A DNA stretch of 64,000 nt from Thiohalocapsa halophila (GTDB lineage: Bacteria > Pseudomonadota > Gammaproteobacteria > Chromatiales > Chromatiaceae). Where the stretch lies: NCBI RefSeq assembly GCF_016583825.1, contig NZ_NRRV01000024.1:1-64000 (forward strand), written 5' to 3'. The notes beneath the pieces were generated by a model, which saw only the letters and a program-made list of their open reading frames with translations, did not search any database and was not told where the DNA came from. The translations under genes and the position numbers were made by a program. Positions 40,328 to 49,868 of this stretch are shown here, one piece after another; within the stretch, counting starts at the first letter, position 1, and every line of letters starts with the position of its first letter.

Positions 40328-40783
40328 ATGAGCTCCATCGACATCCGACTCGAGTCCGCGCCGTTCGATCCCTGGGCCCTACAGGCCGACCTCGCCGGCG
40401 ACGCAGCCGCAGGGGCCCTCGCTGCCTTCGTCGGGCTCATGCGCGACCAAAACGCCGGCCGCCGCGTGCTGGCCATGACCCTGGAGCACTATCCGGGCAT
40501 GACGGAATCGGCGTTGCGGCAGATCGCTGAAGAGGCCGCGGCGCGTTTCGGCTTGCAGGCCGTGCGCATCGTGCACCGGGTCGGCCGTGTCCTGCCAACC
40601 GAGCCCCTCGTTCTGGTCGCCGTCACCGCCGCCCACCGCGGTGAGGCCTTCCGCGGCTGCGAGCTGCTGATGGACTACCTCAAGACTCAAGCCCCCTTTT
40701 GGAAGAAAGAGGAAACCGACCAGGGCGAGCATTGGGTCGACGCCCGCGACAGCGACGACGCCGCCGCCGAGCGCTGGCGCTGA
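40328..40783 (+). CDS. moaE: Molybdopterin synthase catalytic subunit MoaE
   Basis: 151 residues from ATG at 40328. AAFVGLMRDQNAGRRVLAMTLEHYPGM, the RVG-loop IVHRVGRVLPTEPLVLVAV and the C-terminal YLKTQAPFWKKEE with the active lysine are the MoaE signature. With MoaD it inserts sulfur into precursor Z to make molybdopterin. Its products serve the molybdoenzyme MsrP, encoded 1.3 kb away. No moaD is in the window. A longer in-frame start at 40049 is rejected because homology begins at 40328. Confidence 0.94.
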   Translation: MSSIDIRLESAPFDPWALQADLAGDAAAGALAAFVGLMRDQNAGRRVLAMTLEHYPGMTESALRQIAEEAAARFGLQAVRIVHRVGRVLPTEPLVLVAVTAAHRGEAFRGCELLMDYLKTQAPFWKKEETDQGEHWVDARDSDDAAAERWR

Positions 40784-40810
40784 GCCGCCGGCGCGGGTGA
40801 GCAACCCAGC

Positions 40811-40858
40811 CCCGTAGGTCGGACTGAGGCACGAAGCCCGACGCCGCTGTCACCGCGC
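40811..40858. repeat. REP-like dispersed repeat, inverted copy
   Basis: The sequence CGTAGGTCGGACTGAGGCACGAAGCCCGACGCCGC between convergent moaE and msrQ is the reverse complement of the GGGCTTCGTGCCTCAGC family seen at 25988-26133. It may act as a hairpin transcript end. Confidence 0.7.
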
Positions 40859-41494
40859 CGCCGACACACCGCGCCGACCCGAGCCCGCGAGCCGGCGCTC
40901 CCAGCCGCCCCAGGGCAGGCGCGCCGCCAGCAGTACCGCCAGCACGCCGGCGTAGATGGCGGGCTCGAGCAGATCCGCCTTCACCAGCCACAAATAGTGC
41001 AGCACCGCCAGCACGCCGATGGCGTAGACCAGGCGGTGCAGCCGTTTCCAGCGGGGGCCCAGACGCCGCAGCCAGCCCTTGGTGGAGGTCACCACCAGCG
41101 GCACCATCAGCACCAGGGCCGCAAAGCCGACGGTGATATACGGGCGCTTGGCGATGTCCGCGAAAATGGCCTGCCAGTCGAAGAACTGATCCAGCCACAG
41201 GTAGGTGATGAAGTGCAGCGCCGCGTAGAAGAAGGCATAGAGCCCGAGCATCCGCCGCAGCCGCACCATCCAGGTCCAGCCGGTGAGCCGGCGCAGCGGC
41301 GTCACCGCCAGCGTCGCCAGCAACAGCCGCAGAGCCCAGTCGCCGGTGTCGTGGGTAATGGCCTCCACCGGGTTCGGGCCGATGCTCCCGTCCAGTGTGC
41401 GCCAGACCAGGAGCACAAAGGGGAGCAGACAAGCGGCGAATAGGGCCGGCTTCACGAGCCGGATGATGCGGTCGGGGGTTGGACGGGAAACCAT
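40850..41494 (-). CDS. msrQ: MsrQ heme membrane subunit of the MsrPQ methionine sulfoxide reductase
   Basis: 214 residues with six helices. HFITYLWLDQFFDWQ, KRLHRLVYAIGVLAVLHYLW and the ferric-reductase-like core carry the heme-ligand histidines. MsrQ passes electrons from the respiratory chain to MsrP. msrP and msrQ are normally adjacent in an operon; here they are separated by 567 bp of repeats. Confidence 0.92.
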   Translation of the reverse strand: MVSRPTPDRIIRLVKPALFAACLLPFVLLVWRTLDGSIGPNPVEAITHDTGDWALRLLLATLAVTPLRRLTGWTWMVRLRRMLGLYAFFYAALHFITYLWLDQFFDWQAIFADIAKRPYITVGFAALVLMVPLVVTSTKGWLRRLGPRWKRLHRLVYAIGVLAVLHYLWLVKADLLEPAIYAGVLAVLLAARLPWGGWERRLAGSGRRGVSAAR

Positions 41495-42061
41495 TGCGAG
41501 GGGAAGTGAGAAGTTTGAGGTGTGAAGTTAGAAGCGCGCAGTGCGGCGATGTGCGTCGATTTTGGCGCAGTGGGAGGCAGCCGCAAAGGAAGTGCGGGAG
41601 GTTAAGTGCGTGGTGCGCAGTGCGGGCGCGTGCGTCGCCGACCGCTGAGCCCGCGCTCTATGCTGCGTACCTTCGTACTGCGAGCTGCCGGGCCTTGATC
41701 ATCACTCCGACCAAGTCGCGACAATGGCCGCAGGACGCAGAGCGCCTGCCGTTGCTCCCCACCCCGGAGAGACTGGGCGACTATTGCCTGCTGCCAGCCC
41801 CCACGCGCCTCAGCGTAGATCGGGCCGACGCAAGCTCGCGCGACAATTAGGCCGTTAGGGCAATCGCGGCGTCGGGCCACTGGATCATCCCGACCTCCGG
41901 CGATTGCTTTCCCAATTTCAGAGCGGTGTCACGACATGAACGCGCACGCCTGCCGCAGCGCCCCGTACTTCGTACTCCGTACTACCGACAGCGAGGCCCA
42001 CACACGCAAGCTGTCGCCACGCACTGCGCACCACGCACCACGCACCACGCCCCCTCCCCAA
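41495..42061. other. Repeat-rich spacer (567 bp) between msrP and msrQ
   Basis: Contains GTGGTGCGCAGTGCG-type sequence at 41608-41624, which is perfectly inverted (17 bp) at 42020-42036; a triplicated ACCACGC at 42030-42050; and a 19-base word (41965-41983) shared, inverted, with 34699-34717. No supported gene. Several short frames are shadows of these repeats. Confidence 0.75.
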
Positions 42062-43024
42062 TCAGTAAAACTCCGCCAAATCCATCCCATCATACAAAGA
42101 CGCCACCTGCTCGCCGTAGCCGTTGAACTTGAGCGTCGGGCGCTTGCGGGCGAACAGGCCCGCGCCGATCATCCGGTGGCTCTTCTGGCTCCAGCGCGGG
42201 TGGTCCACCTCCGGATTGACGTTGGCATAGAAGCCGTACTCGCTCGGCTGCATCATGTTCCAAGTCGCCGAGGGCTGATCCTCGGTGAAGCGGATGCGCA
42301 CGATGGACTTGATGCTCTTGAAGCCGTACTTCCAGGGCACCACCAGCCGCAGCGGCGCGCCGTTCTGGTTGGGCAGGATCTCGCCGTAGAGGCCCGTCGC
42401 CAGGATGGTGAGCGGATGCATGGCCTCGTCCATGCGCAGCCCCTCGCGATAGGGCCAATCCATGATGCCGCGCCGCTGCCCCGGTAACATCTCGGGGTCA
42501 TAGAGGGTCTCGAAGGCGACGTACTTGGCCTTCGAAGTCGGCTTGAAGCGCGTCAGCAGGTTCACCAGCGGGAAGCCGACCCAGGGCACCACCATAGCCC
42601 AGGCCTCCACGCAGCGCAGCCGGTAGATGCGCTCCTCCTGTGGGAAGTCGCGCAGGATATCCTCGATGCCGATGACACCGGGCGCCTCGCACTCGCCCTC
42701 CACCACCACCGGCCAAGGACGGGTCTCGAGCTGATCGGCGTTGCGCTTGGGGTCGCGCTTGTCGGTGCCTAGCTCGTAGAAGTTGTTGTAGCTGGTGATG
42801 TCCTCACGACCCGTGAGCGTCTCGTCGGTGGAGAGTCGGCTCGGGCGCACGTCCGGAATCGGCTCGCCGGCACGAACCGCGGGCGCCGAGAGCAGTGAGG
42901 CGCCGCCCAGCGCAGCACCGACGCCCGCTGCCGCCGCCGTTTGCAGGAATTCCCGCCGGCGCAAATACACCGAACGCGGCGTGATCTCCGAAGCCGGGAT
43001 GTCGCTCGGTCGCTTGATCAGCAT
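42062..43024 (-). CDS. msrP: MsrP periplasmic methionine sulfoxide reductase (molybdoenzyme)
   Basis: 320 residues. The Tat signal [14 protein letters not shown] lies at 21-34 and is followed by a hydrophobic run and APAVRAG cleavage region. [20 protein letters not shown] contains Cys138, the molybdenum ligand, and the [19 protein letters not shown] block completes the sulfite-oxidase fold. MsrP repairs oxidised methionine in periplasmic proteins. All key residues are present. Confidence 0.95.
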   Translation of the reverse strand: MLIKRPSDIPASEITPRSVYLRRREFLQTAAAAGVGAALGGASLLSAPAVRAGEPIPDVRPSRLSTDETLTGREDITSYNNFYELGTDKRDPKRNADQLETRPWPVVVEGECEAPGVIGIEDILRDFPQEERIYRLRCVEAWAMVVPWVGFPLVNLLTRFKPTSKAKYVAFETLYDPEMLPGQRRGIMDWPYREGLRMDEAMHPLTILATGLYGEILPNQNGAPLRLVVPWKYGFKSIKSIVRIRFTEDQPSATWNMMQPSEYGFYANVNPEVDHPRWSQKSHRMIGAGLFARKRPTLKFNGYGEQVASLYDGMDLAEFY

Positions 43025-43180
43025 GGATGTGCCTCGTGACGTCTGAACCGTTTTTCAGACCGGACCACTGGGGCTTTGGTTTCACTGCAACTGCAAAACG
43101 CCCATGCATTCGCCGCCTCTTGCTCCGGGCGGGATGCCCGGCCTTGGTCGGCGGCTCCCGGGCCGGCGCAGACGCCGCGG

Positions 43181-44284
43181 TCAGCGAGCGAGGGACGCAT
43201 AGACGCCCAGCAGCAGCTCCGCCGAGTGCGCCAGGCTGAAGTCACGCGCCAAGCGCTCGCGGCCGGCAGCACCGAGGGCGGCAGCGGCGGCGGGCTCGGT
43301 GATGAGCCGCTGCAGATGGCCGGTGAGTGCGGCGGTGTCGCCGGGTGCGAACAACAAGCCCTCCGCGCCGTCCACCAGCGCCTCCGGAATGGCGCCCACC
43401 CGGGTGGCCACCACGGGCAGCCCCACGGCCATGGCCTCCAGCATGGACATGGGCAGCCCCTCGTTGTAAGACGGCAGGCAGAAGCAGTGCGCCGCGGCGA
43501 GTTTTGCGTTCTTGGCCGCGCCGACGACAGGCCCAGGCACTTTCACGCCGTCAAGGCCCAGCTCCCGAGCGAGCGCCATAAGCGCTTCACGCCGGCCGGG
43601 CTCAGCCTCTGAGCCCAGCAGGTCAACCCTGACGGCCCGGTGTACGCGCAGCGCCGCCGTTGCTCGCAGAAGATCCTCCTGGCCCTTACCAGACTGGTAG
43701 TGGGCCAGACAGAGGATGCGGAACGGACCGTCATTCGGTGGCGTCGCTGGTTCGCGCACCGGAACACCATTCGGCACCACAACGATTCGTGCCGAATTGG
43801 CCCATGGCAAAAGGATCTCGCGCCACCCTGGGCTCAGGACCACGATCCGATGCGCCGCACTCAATAGACGACGTGCAAGCCAAGCACGCACACCAGTTAA
43901 GCTTTCCAGGAATCGGTGGAACTGCCCGCCGTGGATATGTAACACCGCCCGCCGTCCAAGTAGGCGTACAAGCACCAAGTCGGCGCCGTTGCGCCAAAAA
44001 GAAAACCACGAGCACGTATGAATATGCACCGCGGTCGGGCGCCATGTCAGGCACACACCGGCGAGTCGTCCAAGCAACCGCAGTTGCGCCGCGACGCCTT
44101 GCCACAGACTGCGGTCCGTCGCGGTGGTCTTAACATTGTTGATGACGCGCAGGGCGACACGGTCCGAGAGGGCGTGCGTCAGATTCTGCACCACGGTAGC
44201 CATGCCTCCAACGGGAGGCGGAAGCGGGCCAACCATCAGTACCCTGGGCCTAACTTCTCGATGCGGGGTGAGGGGGTCGCTCAT
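43181..44284 (-). CDS. GT4-family glycosyltransferase
   Basis: 367 residues. The N-terminal VLMVGPLPPPVGGMATVVQN is the Rossmann start of GT-B enzymes. EGLPMSMLEAMAVGLPVVATRVG carries the GT4 ExxxxxxxE donor-binding motif. No signal or membrane helix. It overlaps the next gene by four bases (ATGA), so the two are translationally coupled. Likely part of a surface polysaccharide pathway with galE; acceptor and sugar are unknown. Confidence 0.9.
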   Translation of the reverse strand: MSDPLTPHREVRPRVLMVGPLPPPVGGMATVVQNLTHALSDRVALRVINNVKTTATDRSLWQGVAAQLRLLGRLAGVCLTWRPTAVHIHTCSWFSFWRNGADLVLVRLLGRRAVLHIHGGQFHRFLESLTGVRAWLARRLLSAAHRIVVLSPGWREILLPWANSARIVVVPNGVPVREPATPPNDGPFRILCLAHYQSGKGQEDLLRATAALRVHRAVRVDLLGSEAEPGRREALMALARELGLDGVKVPGPVVGAAKNAKLAAAHCFCLPSYNEGLPMSMLEAMAVGLPVVATRVGAIPEALVDGAEGLLFAPGDTAALTGHLQRLITEPAAAAALGAAGRERLARDFSLAHSAELLLGVYASLAR

Positions 44285-45468
44285 TGCCGTCCGAGACTGG
44301 AGGATCCCCGAGTCGCGCCCACCGCCGCGTGACGGTAGAAGTCTGCGTAGCGCATCAACATGGCGTCTAGCGAAAAGATCTGCTCAGCGCGCATGCGCGC
44401 AGCTGCGCCCAGCGTTGCACGCTCGCCATCGTTGCGCACCAGCCGACCGATGACCCCGGCGAGGGCATCCAGGTCATCGGCTGGACACAGCAGGCCGCTG
44501 TGGCCGTGATCCACCAGCTCCGGGTTGCCGCCCACCGCATGGGCGACCACCGGCAGACCGCTCGCCATGGCTTCCAGGATGGCATTGCTCATGCCCTCCA
44601 GCTGGCTCGGCAGTACGAACAGGTCCGCCGCCGCCAAGTAGCGGGGCACCTGGTCGCTCCCGCCCGGCAATTGAACACGCCCGTCCAGGCCGAGATCGTG
44701 GATGCGCGCCTCCAGCGCCGCCCGCTCACGCCCCTCGCCCAGCCACAGGAAGCGCACCTGCCGCGGCGTGCCCGCCAGCACCTGCGCCGCCGCCTCCAAC
44801 AGATGCGCATGGCCCTTCACGGGCGTGAGGCTGGCCACGGTGAGGATCACAAGCTCGTTGGGCGCGAAGCCCAGCGCGGCGCGCAGCGCGTCGCGCTGCG
44901 CACTGGGGGCGAAGCGCCGGCAGTCGACGCCGTTGTAGAGGACCTCGAAGCGACCCGGAGGGATGCCGGCGAGACGCGCGAAGCGCTCCGCCGAGTCGCG
45001 GCAGACGGCGAAGAGCTGGTCCGTCGCCAGTGACAAGCCGCGGCTCGCCAGCCGCCGGCGCCGGGGAAACCAGTGGCCGTCGGCGAAGCCGTGGAACGAC
45101 CAAACCAGGGTGCTGCGGCAGGCGGCGAGCCGATGCGCCAGCACCGTATCCGGCCAGGTGTTCCAGTTGCGGCAGTGGATCACCTGCGGACGGGTGCGGC
45201 GGATCACCCGCGCCAAGCGCAGCGCCAGCGTGAGGTCGTGGCGGCGGCGGCCCAGCACGTCGACGGGGACCTGCGGGGCTACGCGATCGGCCATCTCGCC
45301 GCGGCGGTCCAGGCAGACGACGCTTTGCTGGAACTGCCCGGCCGGCAGGCCGTTCAACAGGTTGACGACGCCGTTCTCGAGTCCACCCCGCGGCAGACCG
45401 TGCACGACTTGGAGGACCTTCACCGGCGCGGCGTCGGCGAGGCGCGCGGCATCCGTCAGCACGTTCAT
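44281..45468 (-). CDS. GT4-family glycosyltransferase
   Basis: 395 residues. [20 protein letters not shown] and [29 protein letters not shown] donor motif mark a GT4 enzyme of the same group as its neighbour (about 25-30% similar by eye). Its start overlaps the galE stop by four bases, so the order galE-GT-GT forms one operon. Predicted cytoplasmic transferase of a polysaccharide biosynthesis set. Confidence 0.9.
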   Translation of the reverse strand: MNVLTDAARLADAAPVKVLQVVHGLPRGGLENGVVNLLNGLPAGQFQQSVVCLDRRGEMADRVAPQVPVDVLGRRRHDLTLALRLARVIRRTRPQVIHCRNWNTWPDTVLAHRLAACRSTLVWSFHGFADGHWFPRRRRLASRGLSLATDQLFAVCRDSAERFARLAGIPPGRFEVLYNGVDCRRFAPSAQRDALRAALGFAPNELVILTVASLTPVKGHAHLLEAAAQVLAGTPRQVRFLWLGEGRERAALEARIHDLGLDGRVQLPGGSDQVPRYLAAADLFVLPSQLEGMSNAILEAMASGLPVVAHAVGGNPELVDHGHSGLLCPADDLDALAGVIGRLVRNDGERATLGAAARMRAEQIFSLDAMLMRYADFYRHAAVGATRGSSSLGRQ

Positions 45469-46475
45469 GCGTAGCCGTTCGGGTTCTCGCGCTGCCAGCG
45501 CCAGTGGTCCGTCACCATGGCATCGATCCCGAGCTCGGCACGCCAGCCGAGCTCCGCGGCGGCCAATTCGGGGTCGGCATAGCAGGCGGCGATGTCGCCG
45601 CAGCGGCGGGCCACGACACGGTAGGGAATCTCGCGCTCGGCGGCGCCCGCAAAGGCCCGCAGCACCTCCAAGACGCTATAGCCGCGCCCGGTGCCGAGAT
45701 TGTAGGTGACCACGCCCGGCCCCGCCGTCAGCCGCTCCAGGGCGGCGAGGTGTCCGCGGGCGAGGTCCACGACGTGGATGTAGTCGCGCACCCCGGTACC
45801 GTCCGGCGTGTCGTAGTCGTCGCCGAAGACCTTGAGCTCCGGCAGCTTGCCCACGGCGACCTGGGCGATGAAGGGCATCAGGTTGTTCGGGATGCCGTTG
45901 GGGTCCTCGCCGATGCGCCCGCTCGCATGCGCGCCCACCGGGTTGAAGTAGCGCAGCAGCGCGATGTCCCAGGCGGCGTCGGCGGCGTGCAGGTCACGCA
46001 GGATCTCCTCGATCATCAGCTTGGTGCGGCCGTAGGGGTTCGTGGCCGCCAGCGGGAAGTCCTCGCGGATGGGCACCGAGGCCGGGTCGCCATAGACCGT
46101 CGCCGACGAGCTGAACACCAGTCGCTTGACGCCGGCGGCGGCCATCGCCTGGCACAGACAGACCGTGCCATGGACGTTGTTGTCGTAGTAGTCGAGCGGG
46201 ATCTGCGTGGACTCGCCGACGGCCTTGAGCCCGGCGAAATGGATCACGGCATCGAATGCGAAATCGCCGAACAGCGCCGCCAGCGCCCTTGCATCGCGCA
46301 GATCCGCCTGCACCAAGGCGAGCGGCCGACCCGCCAAGGTCTGCACCCGCTCCAGCGCCGCCGGCTTGCTGTTATGCAGGTTGTCGACGACGACGACCTC
46401 GTGCCCGGCGGCGAGCAGCTCGACGCAGGTATGGCTGCCGATATAACCGGCGCCGCCGGTGACGAGGACACGCAT
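45465..46475 (-). CDS. galE: UDP-glucose 4-epimerase
   Basis: 336 residues from ATG at 46475. [15 protein letters not shown] binds [12 protein letters not shown] and [12 protein letters not shown] provide the Ser and the Tyr-x3-Lys of the active site, and [28 protein letters not shown] complete the family. Interconverts UDP-glucose and UDP-galactose, supplying donors to the adjacent glycosyltransferases. First gene of the operon. Confidence 0.95.
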   Translation of the reverse strand: MRVLVTGGAGYIGSHTCVELLAAGHEVVVVDNLHNSKPAALERVQTLAGRPLALVQADLRDARALAALFGDFAFDAVIHFAGLKAVGESTQIPLDYYDNNVHGTVCLCQAMAAAGVKRLVFSSSATVYGDPASVPIREDFPLAATNPYGRTKLMIEEILRDLHAADAAWDIALLRYFNPVGAHASGRIGEDPNGIPNNLMPFIAQVAVGKLPELKVFGDDYDTPDGTGVRDYIHVVDLARGHLAALERLTAGPGVVTYNLGTGRGYSVLEVLRAFAGAAEREIPYRVVARRCGDIAACYADPELAAAELGWRAELGIDAMVTDHWRWQRENPNGYA

Positions 46476-46713
46476 AGAGAGAGCTCCGAGATAGGCCGTT
46501 GCCGCGCATTCTAGCGAAGTCCGGCCGCCCGTTGCGCGGACCACCGCCGGCATGCTGCGCCCTGTGCGGCCAGTGCCGGCCCAGCGCCCGCACTGAACAT
46601 AACCACACGCGCCGGCCGCCGCCTCCCCAGCGCACACACTGACAGCAAGGCGCCGTGACGGTAAGCTGCGCGCGCCAATCGGTCCCCGTCAGCACTCGTT
46701 TCCCGCCTTCGAT

Positions 46714-47967
46714 ATGGTTGCCTCGTTGGATCTCTCCGTGGAGCTCGCCGTGCTGCTGGCGGCGACCGTGGTGCTCGCGAGCGTGCTCATCAGCCCGCTG
46801 GCGACCCGCCTCGGCGCGCCCATCCTGCTGTTGTTCCTCGGTGTCGGCATGCTGGTGGGGCAGGACGGCCCCGGCGGCTTCGCCTTCGACGACTTCGAGC
46901 TGGTCTACGACATCGGCAGCATCGCCCTCGCCGTCATTCTCTTCGCCGGCGGTCTCGGCACCCGGCTGACGGACATCCGCGTCTGCTGGGGCCCGGCGCT
47001 GCTCCTCGCGACCCTGGGTGTCGCCATCACCGCCGGCGTGGTTGGGCTCGCGGTCTGGGCCGCCGGCATGGCGCTCGCCGTCGCCCTGCTGCTGGGCGCG
47101 GTCATCGGCTCCACGGACGCCGCCGCCACCTTCCTGCTCCTGCAAGGGCGCGGCATCCGCCTGCGCGGGCGGGTCATGGAGACCATTGTCGTCGAGTCCG
47201 GTCTCAACGACCCGATGGCCATCTTCCTGACCCTCACCTTGGTGACCATCGTCGACGCCGGCGGCGGCACCGACACCCTCTCCCGGGCACTCGTCGGCAG
47301 CTTCGCGCAGCAGATCGGCATCGGTGCGGCGGCCGGCCTGCTCGGCGGGCTGCTGCTGGGCTGGATCGTGCAGCGCCTCGAGCTCGCCCGGGGCCTCTAC
47401 GGCGTGCTGGCGTTGGCGGCGGCGCTGGCCCTGTTCGAGGGTACGCAGCTCGCCGGCGGCAGCGGCTACCTCGCCGTCTACCTCTGCGGCGTGCTCACCA
47501 TGCACAGGCTGGACGGACGGCGCCGGGATGAGCTGGACATCACCCACGGCAGCCTCGCCTGGCTGAGCCAGATCCTGATGTTCCTGCTGCTCGGCATCCT
47601 GGTGACACCGAGCGAGCTTGCGGCGGAGACCTTGGCCGCCGCCGGCGTGGCCGCCGTGCTCATCTTCGTCGCCCGGCCCGTGGCCGTCGGCCTGTGCCTG
47701 CTGCCCTTTCGCTACACGCTGAAGGAGCGGCTCTTCATCGCCTGGGTGGGCCTGCGCGGCGCCGTGCCCATCTTCCTCGCCATCATTCCAGTGCTGAGCC
47801 CGGGTCCGGTGGCGACGGACTTCTTCAACATCGTCTTCCTGGTGGTCATCGCCTCCCTGGTGCTCCAGGGCTGGACCATCCCTTGGCTCGCGCGCCGCCT
47901 GGACCTGGAGGCGCCGCCCGACCTAGCCGCGGGCACCCCGGCGAACGCTGATCCCCTGCGGCCCTGA
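46714..47967 (+). CDS. CPA1-type cation/proton antiporter
   Basis: 417 residues with about twelve helices. GAPILLLFLGVGMLVGQDG, LAVILFAGGLGTRLTDIR, GAVIGSTDAAATFLLLQGRG and VVESGLNDPMAIFLTLTLV are the CPA1 ND-motif blocks of the NhaP2/CvrA group. Unlike full CvrA proteins (near 570 residues) it ends soon after the last helix with no TrkA-C domains. Exchanges K+ or Na+ for protons across the inner membrane. Confidence 0.92.
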   Translation: MVASLDLSVELAVLLAATVVLASVLISPLATRLGAPILLLFLGVGMLVGQDGPGGFAFDDFELVYDIGSIALAVILFAGGLGTRLTDIRVCWGPALLLATLGVAITAGVVGLAVWAAGMALAVALLLGAVIGSTDAAATFLLLQGRGIRLRGRVMETIVVESGLNDPMAIFLTLTLVTIVDAGGGTDTLSRALVGSFAQQIGIGAAAGLLGGLLLGWIVQRLELARGLYGVLALAAALALFEGTQLAGGSGYLAVYLCGVLTMHRLDGRRRDELDITHGSLAWLSQILMFLLLGILVTPSELAAETLAAAGVAAVLIFVARPVAVGLCLLPFRYTLKERLFIAWVGLRGAVPIFLAIIPVLSPGPVATDFFNIVFLVVIASLVLQGWTIPWLARRLDLEAPPDLAAGTPANADPLRP

Positions 47968-48002
47968 GCCGCAGCCCGTTGCTCGATAGCCGAGGCGGCA
48001 CC

Positions 48003-48239
48003 ATGAATCGACGCAAGCACGGCGTCGACCTGGAAGACGCCGCGCCGGTGCTCTTCGATCCCCGCGCGCTGGTGCGCGAGGACACAGACGCCAAAGGCGA
48101 ACAGCGTTTCGTGGCCGTTGGCAGGGATGCGCTGGGACGCCTGTTGACGGTCGTTTACACCTATCGTCCGCCGGACACCGTTCGGCTGATCTCGGCTCGC
48201 CAAGCCACGAAGAGAGAGCAGCAAGCGTATGAAAACTGA
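48003..48239 (+). CDS. brnT: BrnT-like ribonuclease toxin
   Basis: 78 residues from ATG at 48003, ending at the start of the antitoxin. RRKHGVDLEDAAPVLFDPRA and VRLISARQATKREQQAYEN are the BrnT signature. Family members usually begin with FEWDPxK, of which only a degenerate trace precedes this start (from TTG 47979), so the first strand appears lost or altered. Toxin precedes antitoxin, the normal brnTA order. Confidence 0.75.
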   Translation: MNRRKHGVDLEDAAPVLFDPRALVREDTDAKGEQRFVAVGRDALGRLLTVVYTYRPPDTVRLISARQATKREQQAYEN

Positions 48240-48489
48240 ATACGACATGAGCAACGCGCGTCGCGCGACAGAGATCGACCATCTGAACCGCCTGCGCGCC
48301 GGCAAGACCCGGATCACGATCATGCTCGACGACGAGGTCCTGGATGCCTTCCGCCAGCGTGCCGACGAGCAGGGCATCGGCTATCAGACACTCATTAACC
48401 TTGCCCTGCGCGAGCACCTGGCGCGCCGGCCGGTCGACGAGGAGGCGCTGCGCCGTATTCTGCGCGAGGAGCTGCATTCCGCGGCTTGA
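48229..48489 (+). CDS. brnA: BrnA-like antitoxin
   Basis: 86 residues, overlapping the toxin end by 11 bases. The start KTEYDMSNARRATEIDHL is BrnA-like. TRITIMLDDEVLDAFRQRAD and GYQTLINLALREHLAR form a ribbon-helix-helix DNA-binding domain that represses the operon and neutralises BrnT. Intact despite the shortened toxin. Confidence 0.82.
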   Translation: MKTEYDMSNARRATEIDHLNRLRAGKTRITIMLDDEVLDAFRQRADEQGIGYQTLINLALREHLARRPVDEEALRRILREELHSAA

Positions 48490-48558
48490 AGCGCGCGACG
48501 CGCCCGAATGACCGCTCAACCGCAATTCGGATGCGTGCCGCCCCAAAATGGGGACAGT

Positions 48559-48930
48559 CTACGCAATTACCCGCAGCCAAGCTGTCGTCTCGCCCTTGCC
48601 GAGGCAACAGGCAGCGGCCGGCAAACACCTCCTTCGCGCTCGCAGCGTCGCTTCCGCCCTCGCATCAAGCGTGCAATTAAGGTTACCGTCACCATAATTA
48701 GCGTCCGGTGCCTTGCCGAGCGCGCGGCCCAGGGCCGCCAGCGCAGCGTCCGCGGCGCCGTCCTGCAAGAGCAGCACCGCACGCAGCATGTCCGGCTCCC
48801 CGGCCTGCGGCGCCGCCGCCGCGGCCTCATCCAGCAACGCGGCGGCGTTGGGCACGTCGGTCAGCGCGTACAAGCCGAGGGACAGCACTGCGGCGGCCAG
48901 GGCCGTGCGGGATCTGGAGCTGATGGACAT
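48559..48930 (-). CDS. Possible secreted small protein
   Basis: 123 residues from ATG at 48930. A signal-like helix (ALAAAVLSLGLYALTDVPNAA) is followed by an Ala-rich, TPR-like helical segment (LRAVLLLQDGAADAALAALG). The last 40 residues look random (TLRARRRCLPAAACC), suggesting a truncated 3' end. No family recognised. Confidence 0.4.
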   Translation of the reverse strand: MSISSRSRTALAAAVLSLGLYALTDVPNAAALLDEAAAAAPQAGEPDMLRAVLLLQDGAADAALAALGRALGKAPDANYGDGNLNCTLDARAEATLRARRRCLPAAACCLGKGETTAWLRVIA

Positions 48931-49365
48931 GGCTGGAACATCCGGTGCCAGCGCCGCGCGCCGATGCTGAGTGAGAAGACGGGGCAGTATGCCGGGCAGC
49001 GGCGTCCCGCCGCTGCCCGGCAGCCGGTCAACAAGGCCGCGGCCCCAGTACCTGCCCGCTGCGGACCACGACAACCGTCAGAACCTGGAGCGCGCTCTCC
49101 CCCCTGGACCACCGGCGGCCGCCACCCGGCCAAGCCGCCCGGCACTCCGCTGAGCCTGCACGCCGACAAACCCGAGAGGGTATGGGAGATCCGCAGCCCG
49201 GACAATCAGGAAACCTCGTCAGTCAATGCCTTACGCAATACCCCCAGGTGGATCCCGACCCCGCCGCGCCGGCAGCCCACGGACCGGTCGCGGAGCAACG
49301 GGTTGCTCAGCCGTGCGGTGGCGCCCCTACTCTGTCGTACGCAGTCGTAATACACCGAGGCGGCC
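48931..49365. other. Intergenic, 435 bp
   Basis: Contains the strong hairpin at 48990-49022 and otherwise short GC-rich frames without recognisable domains. No supported gene. Confidence 0.5.
48990..49022. repeat. Strong 13-bp perfect hairpin
   Basis: TGCCGGGCAGCGG (48990-49002) and CCGCTGCCCGGCA (49010-49022) form a perfect 13-bp stem with a seven-base loop. No T-tract follows, so it is more like a REP element than an intrinsic terminator. Between two divergent/unrelated genes. Confidence 0.9.
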
Positions 49366-49617
49366 ATGACCATTTCCATCCGTCTGGATCAGGACACCGA
49401 GGACGCCCTAAGGCGCCACTTGGCCGCCGAGGGGATCCCCCTCTCGGCCTTCGTGCGCGAGGCAATCCGCGACAAGCTCGCGCGCACGGAGGAGCCGTCG
49501 ACCCCGTACGCAACCGGCGCGTCGCTGTTCGAACGCTTTGCCAGTGGCGACCCGGATCGCAGCACCCGGCGCAAGGCGCTGATCCGCGAGCGCATCGATG
49601 CCAAGCATCGTCGTTGA
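49366..49617 (+). CDS. Ribbon-helix-helix antitoxin
   Basis: 83 residues. TISIRLDQDTEDALRRHLAA and GIPLSAFVREAIRDKLAR form a ribbon-helix-helix domain; the tail binds the toxin (ASLFERFASGDPDRSTRR). The start of its partner, ATG at 49598, overlaps the last 20 bases. The partner is cut off by an inserted element. Confidence 0.83.
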   Translation: MTISIRLDQDTEDALRRHLAAEGIPLSAFVREAIRDKLARTEEPSTPYATGASLFERFASGDPDRSTRRKALIRERIDAKHRR

Positions 49618-49669
49618 CAGCGGCCCGCTGATCGCGCCGAAAAAAGGGGTCAGAGCCGAATGGCGCTAA
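49598..49669 (+). pseudogene. PIN-like toxin, interrupted after 13 codons
   Basis: From ATG 49598 the frame reads MPSIVVDSGPLIAP, the first strand and catalytic Asp of a PIN toxin, overlapping the upstream antitoxin as in such pairs. It then enters the inverted repeat of an inserted element and stops at 49667-49669. No other PIN sequence follows the element on the right. The toxin is dead in this strain. Confidence 0.6.
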
Positions 49670-49868
49670 CTTAAGCCAGTCCGCGATATGAATCAGACAC
49701 TTACGTTGACTACGATACGACGATCCAAGCTCTCCTGCGGCACAAGCGGGCGGTCTTCGCATGTCGGACGGCCTGGAGCTGTTCGGGTTGCAGGCCAACC
49801 GCTTCGCTAAGTGACTGTTTTTATGAAGACGCCGCTTAAGTTAGTGCCATTCGGCGCTGACCCCTTTT
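49641..49868. mobile_element. MITE-like element with 34-bp terminal inverted repeats
   Basis: Left terminus 49642-49675 and right terminus 49835-49868 are inverted repeats of 34 bp with 32 identical positions; both contain GGGGTCAG and CTAACTTAAG. The element is 228 bp. The six bases CGCCGA flank it directly on the left (49635-49640) and on the right (49869-49874), a candidate target duplication. No transposase is complete inside; a frame at 49760-49811 (ELFGLQANRFAK) may be a transposase end. Non-autonomous copy. Confidence 0.85.

Noticed and set aside
45504..46514. A 336-residue plus-strand frame opposite galE
   Set aside because: Shadow of a well-supported gene; its sequence shows no family and the galE motifs lie on the minus strand.
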